64,000 bases of DNA from positions 15,309,624-15,373,623 of the forward strand of contig CM055114.1 of assembly GCA_029204225.1 (NCBI GenBank), in the 5' to 3' direction. Source of the stretch: Diphasiastrum complanatum. Lineage: Eukaryota; Streptophyta; Lycopodiopsida; Lycopodiales; Lycopodiaceae. The notes beneath the pieces are model-generated. The model had not been told where the DNA came from. It saw only the letters and a list, made by a program, of their open reading frames with translations, and did no database searches. Of this stretch, positions 39,801 to 54,800 are shown piece by piece. Position numbers and translations under genes: made by a program. Within the stretch, counting starts at the first letter, position 1; each line of letters starts with the position of its first letter.

Positions 39801-42800
39801 GATCTTCTCACTTCACCTTGTGTGCTAGATCCTGGTTGATTTAGCTTTGCGTCCTTCATGATCTTTTCATACCATTTTGGTATCTTAGATTCAGGTGATA
39901 CACTGCGTGGAGAGTATGTATCCCAAGGAGTGTCTAAGTAATGTCTCTTACTTCCAACCGGTTTCTCCTTTATTGCTCCTATTGGCAAGTACCTCCCCCT
40001 AGTCTCTTGAATAGGTGGTGTCCTTTCATACTCGCTCTCTCGACTCTCGTCTTCACGTGCATCATCTTGTGGAGCATTTTCTTCATCTTCTTCCTCCAAA
40101 ATTGTGGGAAGTCTTTTGATGCTTTCACCACTTGCATGGTCTTCATCTTCATACCTATGCGTTTCATCAAAGATCACATCTTTGCCAATGTGAATCTTGT
40201 TCATTACAGGATCAAAACACCTATAAGCTTTCGTCCTCTCATCATAACTGACGAAGATACACTTGATTGCTTTGGCATCAAGTTTCTTTCCCTCCTCCTT
40301 TGGCACATGTACATAGGCCTTACATCCAAGGACACGAAACTTGTCGATTTTTGGCTTTATTCCAGTAAATGCTTCTTCGGGAGTCACATTTGGAACCGCA
40401 ACTGTAGGGCTCCTGTTTTGCAAGAACGTTGCCGCACTCCACGCTTCCGACCAAAGTGAATCGGTCAAGCCCATTTGCTTCATCATGGAGCGTGCACTCT
40501 TCATAATAGTCCTATGAAAGTCATACAATAATATGCTTTCCCTAACGACATGGTCTTCATTGGGCCGCACAAGTCGTTGTGAATAAGTTCCAGCGGTTTC
40601 TTAGCTCTTGCAGCTCCACCTTTCTTGAATGTCTCCTTGTGATGCTTTCCCATGACACATCCTTCACATATTGCATGATGATCATCCTGCAATGCCGGTA
40701 ACCCTATTACCAGCTTCAGCTTCGCCATCAATCTCAAGCTCCCATAGTTCAAATGACCAAGTCTTCTGTGCCACAACTCAGATTGAGATGCTGTTGAAAT
40801 AGCCAAACCATATTCTCCTAGTTTTGCAACATCCAATCTATAAAGGCCACAGTTACTATCTCTATAACCCTTTGCCACCACTTTATGGTTGTGGTTCATA
40901 TCCCTCATAAGGCATCCATCCTTGACAAATTCAACCTTAAGATGTTGATTTGCCATTACACCAACAGAAAGCAAACTCTTTTTGAGTCCAGGAACATAAA
41001 GCACATTAGGGATGTTCTTGATTTTACCATCAGGAAACTGCACAGGTACATTGCCCACACCCTGTATTTGGCATTCCTCTCCATTGGCTTGAGTGACCTT
41101 ATCCCCATTATGGATTGGTGAGAATTTTTCAAACCAATCACGTTTCCTGGTCATATGCCTTGTGGCGCCTGAATCTATGAACCATCTGGCACCATCATCA
41201 ACTTGGGATGCCAATGCCGATGAGAAGACACTTGTCTCGTCATCTTCTCCATCATCTTCGACAATGTTGCCTTGTTGAGTTACTTTTCTCGCCTTTATGT
41301 CCGCTTTCTTCTTGTAACACACGCGTGCCCAATGACCCGGTTTGTGGCAACAGTAACATTTGCCTTTCTTCTTCTTTTTCCCTTTTGATGACGACTCTCC
41401 CTCATCATCATCATCCTTGGATTTCTTAGGAATCCTTTTCCATCCTTTCTGCTTGCCTTTAGCAAGCAAGGCTTGATCCTCCTGTGGGGTTTGCCTTGAC
41501 TTCACCACTTCACGCTGCTCTTCTTGCAACATGATTCCGTGGAAGTCTTCAAAAGTAGGCAATCTCTCCCTCGAAGCAATGCCGCTCACAAACATCTGTA
41601 GCCCTTCCGAGACACCACTCATTGTGGTATGTACCAATTCAACGTCCCTAATTGGTTCTCCAATTGCCACAAGTTGATCTCTTAGCTCCTTTATCCTTGT
41701 GAAGAAAGATCCCACTGATTCACTTTCTTCCATCCTTACTGCGTTCAATCTCGACTTCAAGAACATGGCCCGAGCTGGATTGCATGTTTGAAATTGCATT
41801 CTAAGAGCTTCCCAAGTTTCCGTAGCCGTCGTGGCATCACTTATATGAGTGATTACATGGTCTTTCACTGAAAGATTGATTAAGGACAATGCTCTCTGCG
41901 CCTTTTTATCAAAATCACCTGGAGTGGTATTTGGTCGGATTTCAATACCTGCCACAATCTCCCGTAACTCTTTCTCCATCAAAATGTTCTTCATTTTGAA
42001 TTTCCAGATGTTGTAGTTGGAAGCCCCATCAAGTTTGCTTGCATCGCCCAAAATTGCCTCATTGATGTTTGCCATCTCCAAATTGCTTGAAACTCCACCT
42101 TTAGGCTATAAAGTGTATGCTGAAGCCAACCATGATGTCAGAAATAAAAAATAATTGGCTTACCAGGCCACTCGCCGCTCTTTCGCCAAATTGAAAGCCA
42201 AACTGGCGTCGCTTTCCGAAATGCTTCTCGTCACCAACTCCCAGCTACCTGCCCAGTGGAATGATGAAATCATTTTTGGCGCGCTCCGAACACTTTCTCC
42301 GCGGCAATCACTCTGTTTTGGTGTACCGTACTTGCAGGTACAGTCAGGGTGCCCTTCGTTTGGAGGATAGCCTTTCGTTTGGCCAAAATAGGCTAAAGGA
42401 GGTGAAAATAAGGGCAATTTGGGTTTTTGAACTGTTTCTTCAGTATGAAGAAACTTCACCTTTCACAAACTTGGGACCCAACAATTATTTCAGATGAAGT
42501 TGCAATGCACTTTGCACTTCAGACCCCTTCTTATGAAGTTCAAGTTGAAATCCAACAGATTCAATGGTCACCTAAAATCTGACTGCCTAGATCATTTCTT
42601 GGCCAGCCAACTTTAACCATTGATCACAATAGTTCCGGATCCAACGGTCATGATCATTCAGGCGGATCAAGTTCTCTTCTTGAGAACACTCTCCCTTCCG
42701 CACGCTACAGAATAGTGCAGTTGACCACGCATCCAGTCCCGCGACCTCCCTCACTCCATCTCTGAGCTTCTTCACGCTGATTTCCAGCGATGGCCGCCCT

Positions 42801-45800
42801 GCTGATCACCCTTTCTCTTCCAATGCCCCACGGCCGCCCACGGCTTCTTACAGGCTGATTCTCCTTACTAGGGCGCCCTTCTCTAGCTCTTCACAGCCAC
42901 AAAAACAGATTTGTATTGAGAGAAAAGAGCTTTTTCCCTTCTTGAAACCCTAGCTGTCAAAGAAAATGTTTTTGAACTTTATTTGATCTTCTTGAGAATC
43001 TATCTGAGCAGCTGCCTATTCCTCTGAGGTCGCCCTACAACAAGCAATATTCTGCTCCAAACTGCTCTTCAAATGGTGTTCGATTGGATTCAAACCAATC
43101 ACAAACGCAAAGCAAACCTCCGGAAGAATTTCCAGCTTCCCTTTTTGCTTGCCCTCTGATTCAGCTGACAATCCCTTGCCTCTGAATCTTCTTACAGTTT
43201 TTGAGCTATTCCACGAATCTCCACAGACTTGGTTTTGTGCTTCCTAGCCAACAAACCGTCGTGAATTCGCAGCTCTCTGTTCTTGTCCGGTGATTCAAGC
43301 CACCAAGGGGCTCTGATACCAAGTTAAGAAAACACAGTTTAAACACCCGACCGGATCAATCATCACAGCACAACGTCAAGTGCAACATGACAAGACAACA
43401 AAATTGCTCTCCACAGACTGTATATTCAACTAATAAGTAAGTACAAAGATAAGTTGCTTAAAAGCACTCAAAGGGCTCGTAAAAGAAAGATGGCCCGATT
43501 ACTCACACGTGGTGCTGTCGAAATAAGAAAGCACTGTATAAGTCGATCATTGCTATTTTAACTTTAACTTGTTGATTCATCCTTTTTCCAAAAATAAATT
43601 TTCATGAACAAGCCATTTTGCTCATGTTTCTCTCTCCAAGAGACTTCTCTCTCTAGGTCATGGATTTCTGTCTTTAGAAGGAAGCTTTTATATAATAGGA
43701 TAATTTACAAGTTCATGAGATTCTATTAGTTGGTGGTGAAAATACCTTATAGTGCTATTTATGTCCTTGCATGCCATTCAAATCCTTGGTTCATACAACT
43801 ATATTGGATTGATTAGGTCCTTGACCTTGACCCACTTTTCGTGCCTCTGACCCACCCTTTGCGTAGCGAATAATGATCATCCTCTTGCTTGGACATGGAA
43901 TTGTGGTCTACTTAACCTCGATAGTTTTCCTAGGTAACTTATCACATTTTCACTAACTCTGACACAAGTAGGTCCATTCATCCTCAACCTGCATATCTAA
44001 TAGTTTTTGCGGATGGCCGCATTGGCTTGCAAGTTCTGACACACTTGACACTGCTTGGCCAGATGTCCAGTTTTGATAATCATCCATCACCAAAGCTCAT
44101 GGTCAATCGGCCCTTAGGAAGTTAGGTGATCGATTTGTTTGCCTTCTTTGTGGACTTGGGTAACGCCACATTTTTCTATTGGTTTCCTCTTTTGAGTGTA
44201 CGAGTAATATTCATCCTTAATATAAGGTTCGGGGATCTGTGATGCCTAAAAAACAATCATGCCATTATGACAGCCATATTTTGCCAATCATGGAAACTAA
44301 GCTAAGTAGGTTATTTGAAATACAAGATATACCGAGTGGGACTGGTGAATTTTGGAAAGCAGATATCACAATGTTGTAGGCCATTATTGAGAAGGCAAAG
44401 CATAGAAGGAAAGAGTCTTTTGATACTTTTTGGAATTTAGAAGAATGCTCTTCTCATTCTCTCTACCTTTTCTAAAATCTATCATCATGCTCAAGTTTTT
44501 TTTGGACGAAATCTTTCTCTCATGAACTTTTTCATGACTTTCAAGAGATTACAATACCCCTCTAAATTACCCGCTTGCTCTTTGTGATATGAGCCACCTT
44601 TTGAACCTTGTTTTTGAATCCATCTTGTTTTCCTCGCTCCTTGTTGCATGTCTAGTATATTATAATGTTTCCATTAAATTCAACATTGGGAAAATCTAAA
44701 TATGATGAATCATGGCTCAATTTGATAAAAAATAAAACTTAGATGGATAAAAAAACCAGCTAGTTTTTTATTTTATTTTATTTATTTATTTATTTAATTT
44801 TTAAATTTAAAATTTATTTTTATTTATGTGAGAAAATAGTAAAATTTTTGCATTGAAACTATGTACAAGTTTGTGCATTTTCGACAAAGGAAATCGGAAG
44901 TCCCCCCACCTTGCCTTCAACCCCAACACCTCTCGTTGGCACCATCTTTGAACGATTTGACTCGAGTGAATTGAGAATCGTGTTCCATGTCGATTGAATT
45001 GTGTTCCATGTCGATTGAAATTTGATGAAGTGAAACTATAATGTATTACTCCAAGAAGTTTTTGCAATTTGTCTTTCTAATCTATGACAACTTTTATTTC
45101 TCTCGGTCTTCTTGAATCTTGACAGTGGAGAAAGATTGTAGCCAGCAATTTAATACTTGACTTTTTTTCTAGGTGGCTACAAAAAGATAATCTCTTCTTA
45201 TATATCTGATGTCTTGATTTTAGGGTTCTAGCAAAAAAATCTTGAAAATTTGGTATGATCTTTTAACTTCGAAGTAACTTCGAAGTGAATAAGTCAAACT
45301 CAGCCCTTGAGGATTTTGTTTTTCCTTACTATCCAAACAAAAGAGGGCGTATTTTCTATTACACTTTGTACAATGCCATTACCCTTTAACACTTGAAGAT
45401 CAATCTTGGTTAGCTATGGACACATATCCTCCTTTTATGTTGAGGCTCTTGTGAACCATTTTTTATCCTTTTCTTTTATTGTTACAAATGAATTTATCTT
45501 GTATATCCTCTCTTGGATATGGATATCGACCTTTGGTTCTCAGTTTTCCTATTATGATATGGCTAAGTCACAAGCTATACATTCATGCCATTTTATGATT
45601 GGAAGCCACTATGGTTAGTGGTCTCACTCTATTGGTACTAGCTTAATTGTTACATATACACATTGGTTCCAATAGTAATAGTAGAGGTCTTGTTGTGGTA
45701 CTTAATTGTGGTAGATATGTGATGGTTGTGTAATTTGTCATCTATTTGTAACATGATTGGTATGTGATAGCCACTTTTCTCACCACGCTTATATTCAATG

Positions 45801-48800
45801 CAGCCAATGATCCTATGACGAGTGCATTACGAATTGCGATTATTGATGGAAATACAATGGATAACCATAGTTTACGAGATGATACCATTCTTGATCCTAG
45901 AGTCAGTGCCATTACTCCAACTACAGTTGCTTTTTTCAAAGGTTAGAATTTTCAAATTTTGTTTTCTTTAAGTAATTTAAGTCAACATCCATATAGTTCA
46001 AATGAAGAGGCTGTGCATTCTAGTCAAAGTGGAACTTTGTTTTTGACCAGTGCATATTTATCAAAAGTTGCGCATACATCAGAAAAGAATGAGTTCTTAC
46101 CTATACAATTTCAGAAGTAAATATGTGTCATGCTTTGGAACTTTTATGTGAGTGTGGATGAAAGAGAACATCTAAATGAAAAGGGGCACATGTTATTGTT
46201 TTGTTGATATAAACAACAATGAGCTTGCTATTGTGATGGGCATAAACCTTTGTTGCAAAGCTTATGAAACATGCTCCATTCAGTAAATGACACACAAAAT
46301 GCAAGGAAATTTTTGGCACTTACTAAACATATTCTCCCAATGTAGTTTTCTAATTTTTCTTTTTAAAACACACATATAACTTACATAATTTGTTCTTAAA
46401 AGCTACATAACTTCGGGGATATTAAATAGAGCTAATGAATGGATAGTTTTGCGGGGTGCTCGTGCTAATCGTTGGAAAACATAGAATGCAACTAATTTTG
46501 ATTCATAATGTTGCAACTTTTATAGATTTTTACTAGAGTCCTACTAGTGTGATAATGTCTGCTTAAGTCAAATCAACATGAAATAGCCATCATCTTCATT
46601 CTCAAGAAATTCAGCAACATTTTTGAAGGCTGAAATGACACAGTGATCGAAGAGCGTCATTGAATAGTGCAAGGGTGGATAAAATCATTGAATGCAATCT
46701 ACATCAAGTATCTTGGTCTCTCTTTTTTCTCTCATAGAAATACATCAAATTACACCTTAAAACTTATACTTATTTTCAAAATCATCATTCTCATCCTCTA
46801 AAGAGATCTCCCATGAGTATGAAGTGTCTTGCCAAACATGGTGCCATCAAGCTCAAAATAGGCCTTTGCCTTCAATTCTACCTCTGCCACATATGGTTAA
46901 GCCTTGACTTCTACGTGGCTCAACTAACACTCTATATAGTTTCACTGAATCGCAAATCCGATTCAGCCGATTCGAATCTCCAAATCAGATTTCTCTAGAA
47001 AAAAAAAGGACTTCCCTAGATTTTTTTTTCTCATGGGACCCAATTACAGATAAGTCCCATTTTTTTTTCTTCTTTTGTTGTTCTTCGTTGTGAGAGCGCA
47101 ATGGGGGGATAGAGAGAATTAGAATTAGAATTATATTAATGTCTGTCAAGTGCCCGAGGGCACATATAAGACAAGTAGAAAGTACATCAAAAAAGGAGCA
47201 TTGTCCACGTAGGACTTATTCCTAAAAGCTAAACGAGCACAGAGAGAAACAAAGCTTAACCTCCAGCTCTATCGAGGGTACAATATCAATAGCTTAACCA
47301 CCAGCTACACAGAGGGAAAGAGAAAACTGAAATAAGTTGACTATCTGGCTAGGTGGATATAAAAAACTGCGTGATATGGTGAGAAGCAGGTGTTGGCCTC
47401 CGGTGAAGAGCCCTGGGCCTGGAGGAGCGAAGAGGACGCTGGAGCTTCGATCGTCGTACTGGAATGTCCATCTCACTGTCAGAAGTCTCATCTCTATCCC
47501 TCTTCTGGAAAAAGTGTGTAATGTGGGACTGGCTATGATCCACATCAGAAACATCCAATAACAAGGAAGGAAATTGGTCAATAGGATTTGAGGCCAAAGC
47601 CCTAAAATCCACTATATTTAGTGGGGTTTTGTGATTTATTTTACATGTTCATTTCAATAAAGCAAGTTGAACCTCTTACGGATTGAAATCGGATGTCCTT
47701 GCTCTTCTTTTTCCTTTCTTCATCTCTCATGTTTTATTTGGATCTTTATGTTTATTGGATAACTGAAAAAACGGAATTTTCAAAGTTCTTAAAAAACACA
47801 CCGTCCGCCAAGATGAATCGATTAGACCTTTACACGGATTAAGGTGGCTCTGATACCCATTGTTACAATCTCGAAACCCTAAACCGCAAGGTGCCGGTCA
47901 TCATAGAAACCGAACGCTCACGATCCACCCCGCCGTAGGACCTAATCCGGGTCCACCCTCCGTGCCCCGGCCCGTGACCTGTAATAAGCAAGATGCGACC
48001 TCCAACCCTGACATCGTCCCATACCACTGCCATGGCCTTCGGCCATCTCCTACCTCAGGCTAGCACTCCTAGCTGTGCACAAGCGCTCTCCATCCACCTC
48101 CTCCTAGGTAGATAGAATAAATGGATTAAGAGACCTCTCCTCCTTGTATACCTCCAAGGTAGGAGTCTCCAAGCCTAGCACACATCCTGGAACATGACAC
48201 ATGGCAACCATGTAGGTCCACGAGTCATTAATAAAGTCAACGGGCCCAGTCAACATTCGGTTTCAATTGGGTTTGGGACCGTTGCCCTCTTCTCAACACA
48301 ACCTTGGCTCTGATAGCAAATGTTAGACTCCCATTCTGAAACTTCACTTATAACCTAGCTTATCCCGTGCGCAGCAATCAAAAATCTCGATCCTTGTCGA
48401 TTTTCCTGCATATACAACATAAGAGCACATGAAACATGGTGGAGCTGGCTGCCTTGTCTCCTCCCAACCTTTGCTGCATACATTATGGTGAGGAATGCTG
48501 CTCACTTATGCACAATCCTCAAGCACCTCTTAACCCTGACCCTTCCCCTTCCTAACGTCGACACATGGCCAATTCCTTGCACAGTCGACGCCACTTGACA
48601 ATATTCTGACACTAGGCTGACATGTGTGACTCATACACTGAACCGTGTCCCAGTGAGCATGTGACACGTGTCATGTTTGACCTGTCAACCCTGACATGCG
48701 TCACTCATTCACTAGACCAAGTGTCCCAATAAGCATATGGCACGTGCCATGCTGACTAGTGAACTCCTACTTTTCAGGAGGTCAGTCCAGCCACTCATAA

Positions 48801-51800
48801 TACATGACCCAATACCTCATGCCAAAGCTAAGCACGACTCTTTGAGGTCCAATGCCCACTAATTACATTTTATGTACAAATTACTTACAAAGGTAACCAC
48901 AGGCCGATGATTTAGTCATTTCAGTAATTACATTAATTACAATATGTGCATTTGTCTATGAGATTGTAAATAATCGGGACAAGGAGTAAAGGCTAGACAA
49001 CAACTCACACTTATTCTTCTATCTATCATGTGCTATTTATGTGGTGTACCGCCAAATGCCCAACAAAGGTACATTTATAGCACCATTTGGATTTTGTAAG
49101 TGATAATATATCTAGATCCTATCCTATTTTGCACCCAAGGAAATAGGGTTGAAGGTGGATGACGAAAACCCCCTACATCTGCGTAGGGGAATTATCAATG
49201 TTGGCAACAATAGTAGTGCCGGGAGCAGCCATATAGTGATCAATAGCTTGAGAATCAGAAAGCTCCGGAGCATCTGCAACAGGAGCATCTGGAACATCAG
49301 GAGTGTTAGAAATAATAAATGATGCTGTTAGTTTCTCATAGGTTACTTTGACCCAAAAGGTTGAGACTTGTGTAACCATGGGGTAGGTTTATTATTTAGA
49401 CCATGTTAAGATAGTTTTAGTTAAGTTGGACCCAATTTTGTGTCACGTATATAAAATGTTGGTAATTTAATTATGAGGCCATCATAAGGGTCAATAATTA
49501 ATACCAAAATAATTAAGTAGACCCCTATTATACATTGAATTAAATTCATGGGTCCTACTTAATAATACACTCTATGTTAACTTTACATAGTGGTAGAAGA
49601 TTCTAGAAATTCCTATTAGAGTAGAATAATCTAGAATGTTTAGCTTCTAGACTTTTCTAATTTTTTTTTTTAATAGAGAGTAGGATCTACTTTTTGACTC
49701 CTAAAGAGAGAGTGAACGTAGAGAGGAGAATTTTTTTTTTTCTGTGTGCAGTCTACTAGGAGAACTAACAGTTCTTGAGTGGAGAATGATAAAAATGGAG
49801 AAAGATTGAGATTAGTAAATCGCTCTACAGAAGCTATAGACTTCATTTTAGATGCTCAATACATTTGAGTTTCTCTCACGTTCTTCTATTTTCATTGTAT
49901 TTTTCAAGAAAATGAAGATTTCTTTCATGAAATCCATCGTACATTGAATATCTAATGTTTCTGTTTGATTCATTTCATAAGTACTATTCTAATAGTATGT
50001 AAATGATATTCAAACATCAATACTTATCTCACATGAATGAGAATCAATCTCAGTTTACTTTTTACAAGACTTTGTGAATGATTTCACATTTTTATCCATA
50101 ATTTTTTGATGAATGATCCAAAACAAGTTTTGTAATGTGGAGATAGGGCGATTTCTACTGTACTAGGACTGTTTTGAGTCACATAGGTCATGCCACGTGT
50201 CAATATGATACTTGTCCAACGTGGATAAGCTGATACAGAAACAGAATACTGACCAAAAGTCAGTACACAGTATTCCGTAGTGATTTTTATGATTAAAATC
50301 ACATCTGAATCTTCATTTAATAATTTCAGGTCTATATTTGACAACTGTTACGTGTCGTTAGACCATTGTTTGACTGCTAATTTCATAGACTACAAAATAG
50401 TCTATCACATATTCTCCTTGATAAATTCTTAACAGTGGTATCAGAGCAGGTTGATTCCTGAGATTTCAGAGATGTCAAAATTTGGTACTGTACAACAGAA
50501 AATTACTTAAATACTTGACAGTTTTGGCTGCAACTATCAAGTTTGGAAAATCAAGACAAACTTACTTCTTAAGGGAGAAGGTTTGTGGCCATGGGTTGAT
50601 GGCACAGAAGAGATGCCTCAATCTACAGGTAAAGAATTGAAGGACCGGAGAGACAAAAATGACAAGGCTCTTGTCATCATAAGCATTTTCTTGTCTGAAG
50701 ATTTGTTGCTTGGTATTTCAAAATATACTAAAGCCAAGGAAGTATGAAATGCTATTCAATTTAAATTTGAAAAGAAATCTGAAGGTGAAGTTGTACATCT
50801 TCATAATCAACTTTACAATACTGTCTGGGATGGAAAAGATTTAGATGCACATGTCAAGAAATTGAGAACATTATTCTTATCTCTTAAGCTATCAGGAAAA
50901 GAGCATGAAATTTCAGATTCTCAAAAGTATACTATCTTTTTGAGATCTCTGCCTAATACTTATACTGCAGTAAGGACTATTATAAGTAGGACTATGCATC
51001 TAGACTTTGAAGAAGCAGTTAAAGTTGTACAAGAGGAGGACTTCCTGAGAAAGCAAGCTGATCATTCCAACAATGAGAAAGCCTTCTATGCCAAGAAGAG
51101 TACAAAGAAAGGATTCCTGAAGAATCCAAAGAAAAAAGGTCCAAATCAGCAACATTAGTTTCAGCCTTCAAGCATGAATGATGCAAAGGAAGACAAAGAT
51201 GAAGTGATTTGCTCCAGATGCAAGAGAAAAGGACATGCTATTGACAAATGTTGGCTCAATCCAAAAATCCCTTGCTGTCATTGTCAAAAAGTGGGACATG
51301 CAGCCATTGATTGCTTCAGGAATCCGAAAAATCCAAAGAAACAAGAGAAACTTCACATAGTAAAGGAACAAAAAGAAGAAGCACAAGAAGATTATGCAGA
51401 ATGCTCCAAAGATGGAGAACTAAGAGGGAGAACTTCAGCCTTTATTTGTACTGATGACTCTTGTTATATATCTTCTATCAGAGACATTGATGTTGTACTA
51501 GACTCAGGTGCTACTTCACATATTATTTCAGATAGAAGTTTATTGTCCAACTTCCAATACACCAATGACCAAAGACATGTAATCTTAGGTGATGGAAACA
51601 GACATAGAGTTATTGGTCTAGGCAACATCAATCTGAAAACTGTTAAAGGCATAAAAGTCCTTCAGGATGCACTCTTTGTTCCATCAATAAAGAAAGATTT
51701 ACTTTCTGTAGCCAAGATAACTGATGATGGCATGAAAGTGTCATTTGCTAATGACCTATGCAGAGTGATTGATACAAAAACCAGCAACATTATGGCAGTG

Positions 51801-54800
51801 GCAGAAAGAAAGCAAAATCTCTATATCTTGAAAGTACATGCAGATGAAGATGAGATTCATAGTTCTACAGAGACTATGAATAATTTATGGCATCAAAGAT
51901 TGTACCACTTCAGCCATAAGAGACTGGTAGAGCTTTGCTAAGAAGGATACATATCAGGTATACAATCTCCTGATATGAATTCTTTCATTCCATGTGAAGC
52001 TTGTTGCTTGGGGAAAATGCACAGACAGCCTTTTAATAAAAAAGGTTACAGGGCCAAAGATATATTGGAAATTGTACACTCTGATTTATGTGGTCCTATA
52101 TCTACTGAATCCATTGGAGGTGCAAAATACTTCATTACTTTCATTGATGATTTTTCAAGGTTCACAGTGATATATTTCTTGAAGAATAAATCAGAAGCTT
52201 TCGAATTTTTCAAAGAATATTTGTATTTTGCTGAAAAAGCCACAAACAAGAAGTTGAGGCAACTCAGGACTGACAGAGGAGGAGAGTATATGTCCAAGGA
52301 ATTTGAAAATTTCTGCAGGTCCAATGGCATATATCACCAGAAGACTGTGTCATACACACCGCAACATAATGGGACAGCAGAAAGAAGAAATAGGACATCA
52401 ATTGAAGCAGGTAAATGCATGCTTGCTCAAGCTAAGCTTCCTAGAAAATTCTGGGCAGAATCTATAGCAGCTGCAAACTACATGTTGAACAAGACATTGA
52501 AGACTTCATGTGATGGAAAGACACCTCATGAAGTTTGGTATGGTATCGCACATTAAAATATTTGGATGTACAACTTATGTTCTTAACCCTAAGCAACTAA
52601 GAACTAAGCTAGATGAAAATGCAACAAAAGTCATTCTGGTTGGCTTTGACAGTATTTCCAAGTATTATAGAATATACATTCCCTCAAAGAATGATGTTAT
52701 TTTTGCTAGAGATGTGTTGTCTGATGAAACAAAGCTTATTCATGATCTTGACCCAAAAGGTCATGAAAGTTTTGAATATGCTACTTTCTATGGTGATTTA
52801 CCTAATACTACTCTTGAGAATAATCAAGAGGTAGCCCAAGAACAAGAAATTCAGGATATGAACCAACAGCAGGATCAGCATCAACAAGAAGGTGAACAAC
52901 AACATGTTCAATCACCAAGAAGTAAGAGTACACGTCTCAAAGAGATGCAGATCCCGGATGAATCACTGAGAAGATCAACAGGAACAAGAAAGGAACCAGA
53001 AAGGTATGATCAACAATATAATCTAATAGCTGACGAATTTTGTGGCTTTACTACTGAACCACAGAATTATGTTAGTCCAAATGCGCAAGTCATCAAGGAG
53101 CGGAGGTGGAGCACGGGGAATGAACTCACGCCAGAATGCCCCTGTGGAAGAACTACAGAGAAGACCAATAAGTCGTCGCTCTTCCAGACTATCATAAGCC
53201 CGTTTCTTACGACGAAGTAAGCGGGTAAAGAAACGACGAGTGGGTTGCAAGAGATGAGGGGTGTGTATGCGAGCATGTATGACAAGGTGATGCTGGGAAC
53301 GACACTCATCGTCATACCAAGGTGGGCGCACTGGTCTAGGATTGTTGTTCTTTTTGTTATGATGGGGTCTAGAAGGGAAGGAGGCAGCGGCAGCCGTATG
53401 GAGTGCTGTGGTAAGGAAGGAAGCTTGCTCTTCAAGCGGGCTATGATGTGGGAAAATGTGGAGCAGAGGGGAGAGCGAGTGTTGATAGGTAGGTGCAAGT
53501 GAATGGTCAAAGATGTATTTGGGTGCACGAGATAAAGGTGGAGGTGAGAACTGTCAAGGCAAAGAAATAGTACCAAGACTGGGAAAGAAAGGAATGATCA
53601 AAAAGAGTGGTAGGAGAGATACAAAAATCATGGATGAGTGAGATGGTTGATGGTGATCCCATAAGGTAATCAACAACACTATGACCGCCATTGTGGGGAT
53701 GGCAGGTATATTTGCCCGAGTCGGGCCAACAAGTTAATCCATTAAGAATGGCCAACTCATGAGCTTCACCTAATTGCAGCAAGTATTCTCCATAAGTGGT
53801 AATGGGGCCCAAAATGTCCTCTCCTAGTAACACACAAGTCATCTCCATCAAGGGCACGTATATGAAGCCGGTCCGTAGAATCATAAAAATTAGTCTGCCG
53901 TGAAGTTGTCTTGGCATTAAAGTCACCAGTTAGAACAATGTAACCTCACTCTGCATATCTGATAATATCTGTAGAAAGATCAATGTAGGGTGAACCAATA
54001 CCCTCTACAAAGGAAGAAGATACTGGAGGGAAATAACAAGCTGCAACAAAGATGTCTTTGTCAGAACCAACGCTATACTCGTCAATGCGGAATGTACCGT
54101 GAGTGTTCATCATGGCTGAGGAACTCAAAAATAGGATGCAGTGACTCTCTATATAGGCAAGCGACCCCACCAGAATCTCTCGCACTAGCAGATCTCATCT
54201 CCTGACGATAGACCGAGTCCCATCTGTATCCTGGAAAAGTCGGTAAACCTCTCTCCTGACTCTCATGAGTCTCCATGAAAAGTAATAAATCTCTCTCACC
54301 AATGAAGTCAAGCAGATCACCAGCAATGGACGATGAGTGTATGCCGTTACAATTCCAAACTCCAATCTGCAAGCGGCGTAGATGGGGCCTTAGTATGCTC
54401 CCAATACCGGGCGCCCCAATTCCTTACAAGGACGGTCGTTCAGCTATGTTCATTTTTTTTATACAAAATGTAATCATTCACTAGGGCACCTTAGTGAAGA
54501 CATCATAATGGGAGGCATGCCCTTTAATCAAATATTCATACTAGACAATCAGAGGTGCGTAGCTCTATCTCTGAACCCATGAACTCATAATAGAACTAAG
54601 CATATAGAAGTTCAATTTCATTTTCTTAGAGAGAAGGTTCAGAACCAAGATGTGTTGCTAAGTTATTGTCATATAGACAATATGTTGGCTAATATTTTGA
54701 CAAAGCCATTGTCTAGAGATAAACATTCTACTCTAGTAAATATGATAAATATTAATTGCAGTTCAGATTCATAGCAGTAAGCTTAAGGGGGAGTGTTGGA

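Larger units (their letters stand above)
37879..43563 (-). mobile_element. Ty1/copia element with both LTRs, inside a COQ6 intron
   Basis: LTRs at 37879-38131 and 43322-43563 have perfect terminal inverted repeats AGTTAA...TTAACT and are flanked by TTAAC at 37874-37878 and 43564-43568. On the minus strand the order is 5' LTR, PBS, 1.2-kb leader, gag, protease, integrase N-part, integrase C-part, RT, RNase H, polypurine tract and 3' LTR. The two LTRs differ by about ten substitutions and an 11-base indel. It is inactive: the integrase core is deleted, and frameshifts or stops lie near 39380, 39220-39360 and 38760-38876. Confidence 0.95.

Noticed and set aside
39941-40459. 172-codon plus-strand frame inside the intronic copia
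   Set aside because: It is antisense to the integrase C-terminus/RT frame, which has strong family motifs.
45764-45803. Extension of the COQ6 exon upstream to the open frame start
   Set aside because: The frame start precedes a clear acceptor (caatgcag) and the residues before it do not fit COQ6; phase matches only from 45804.
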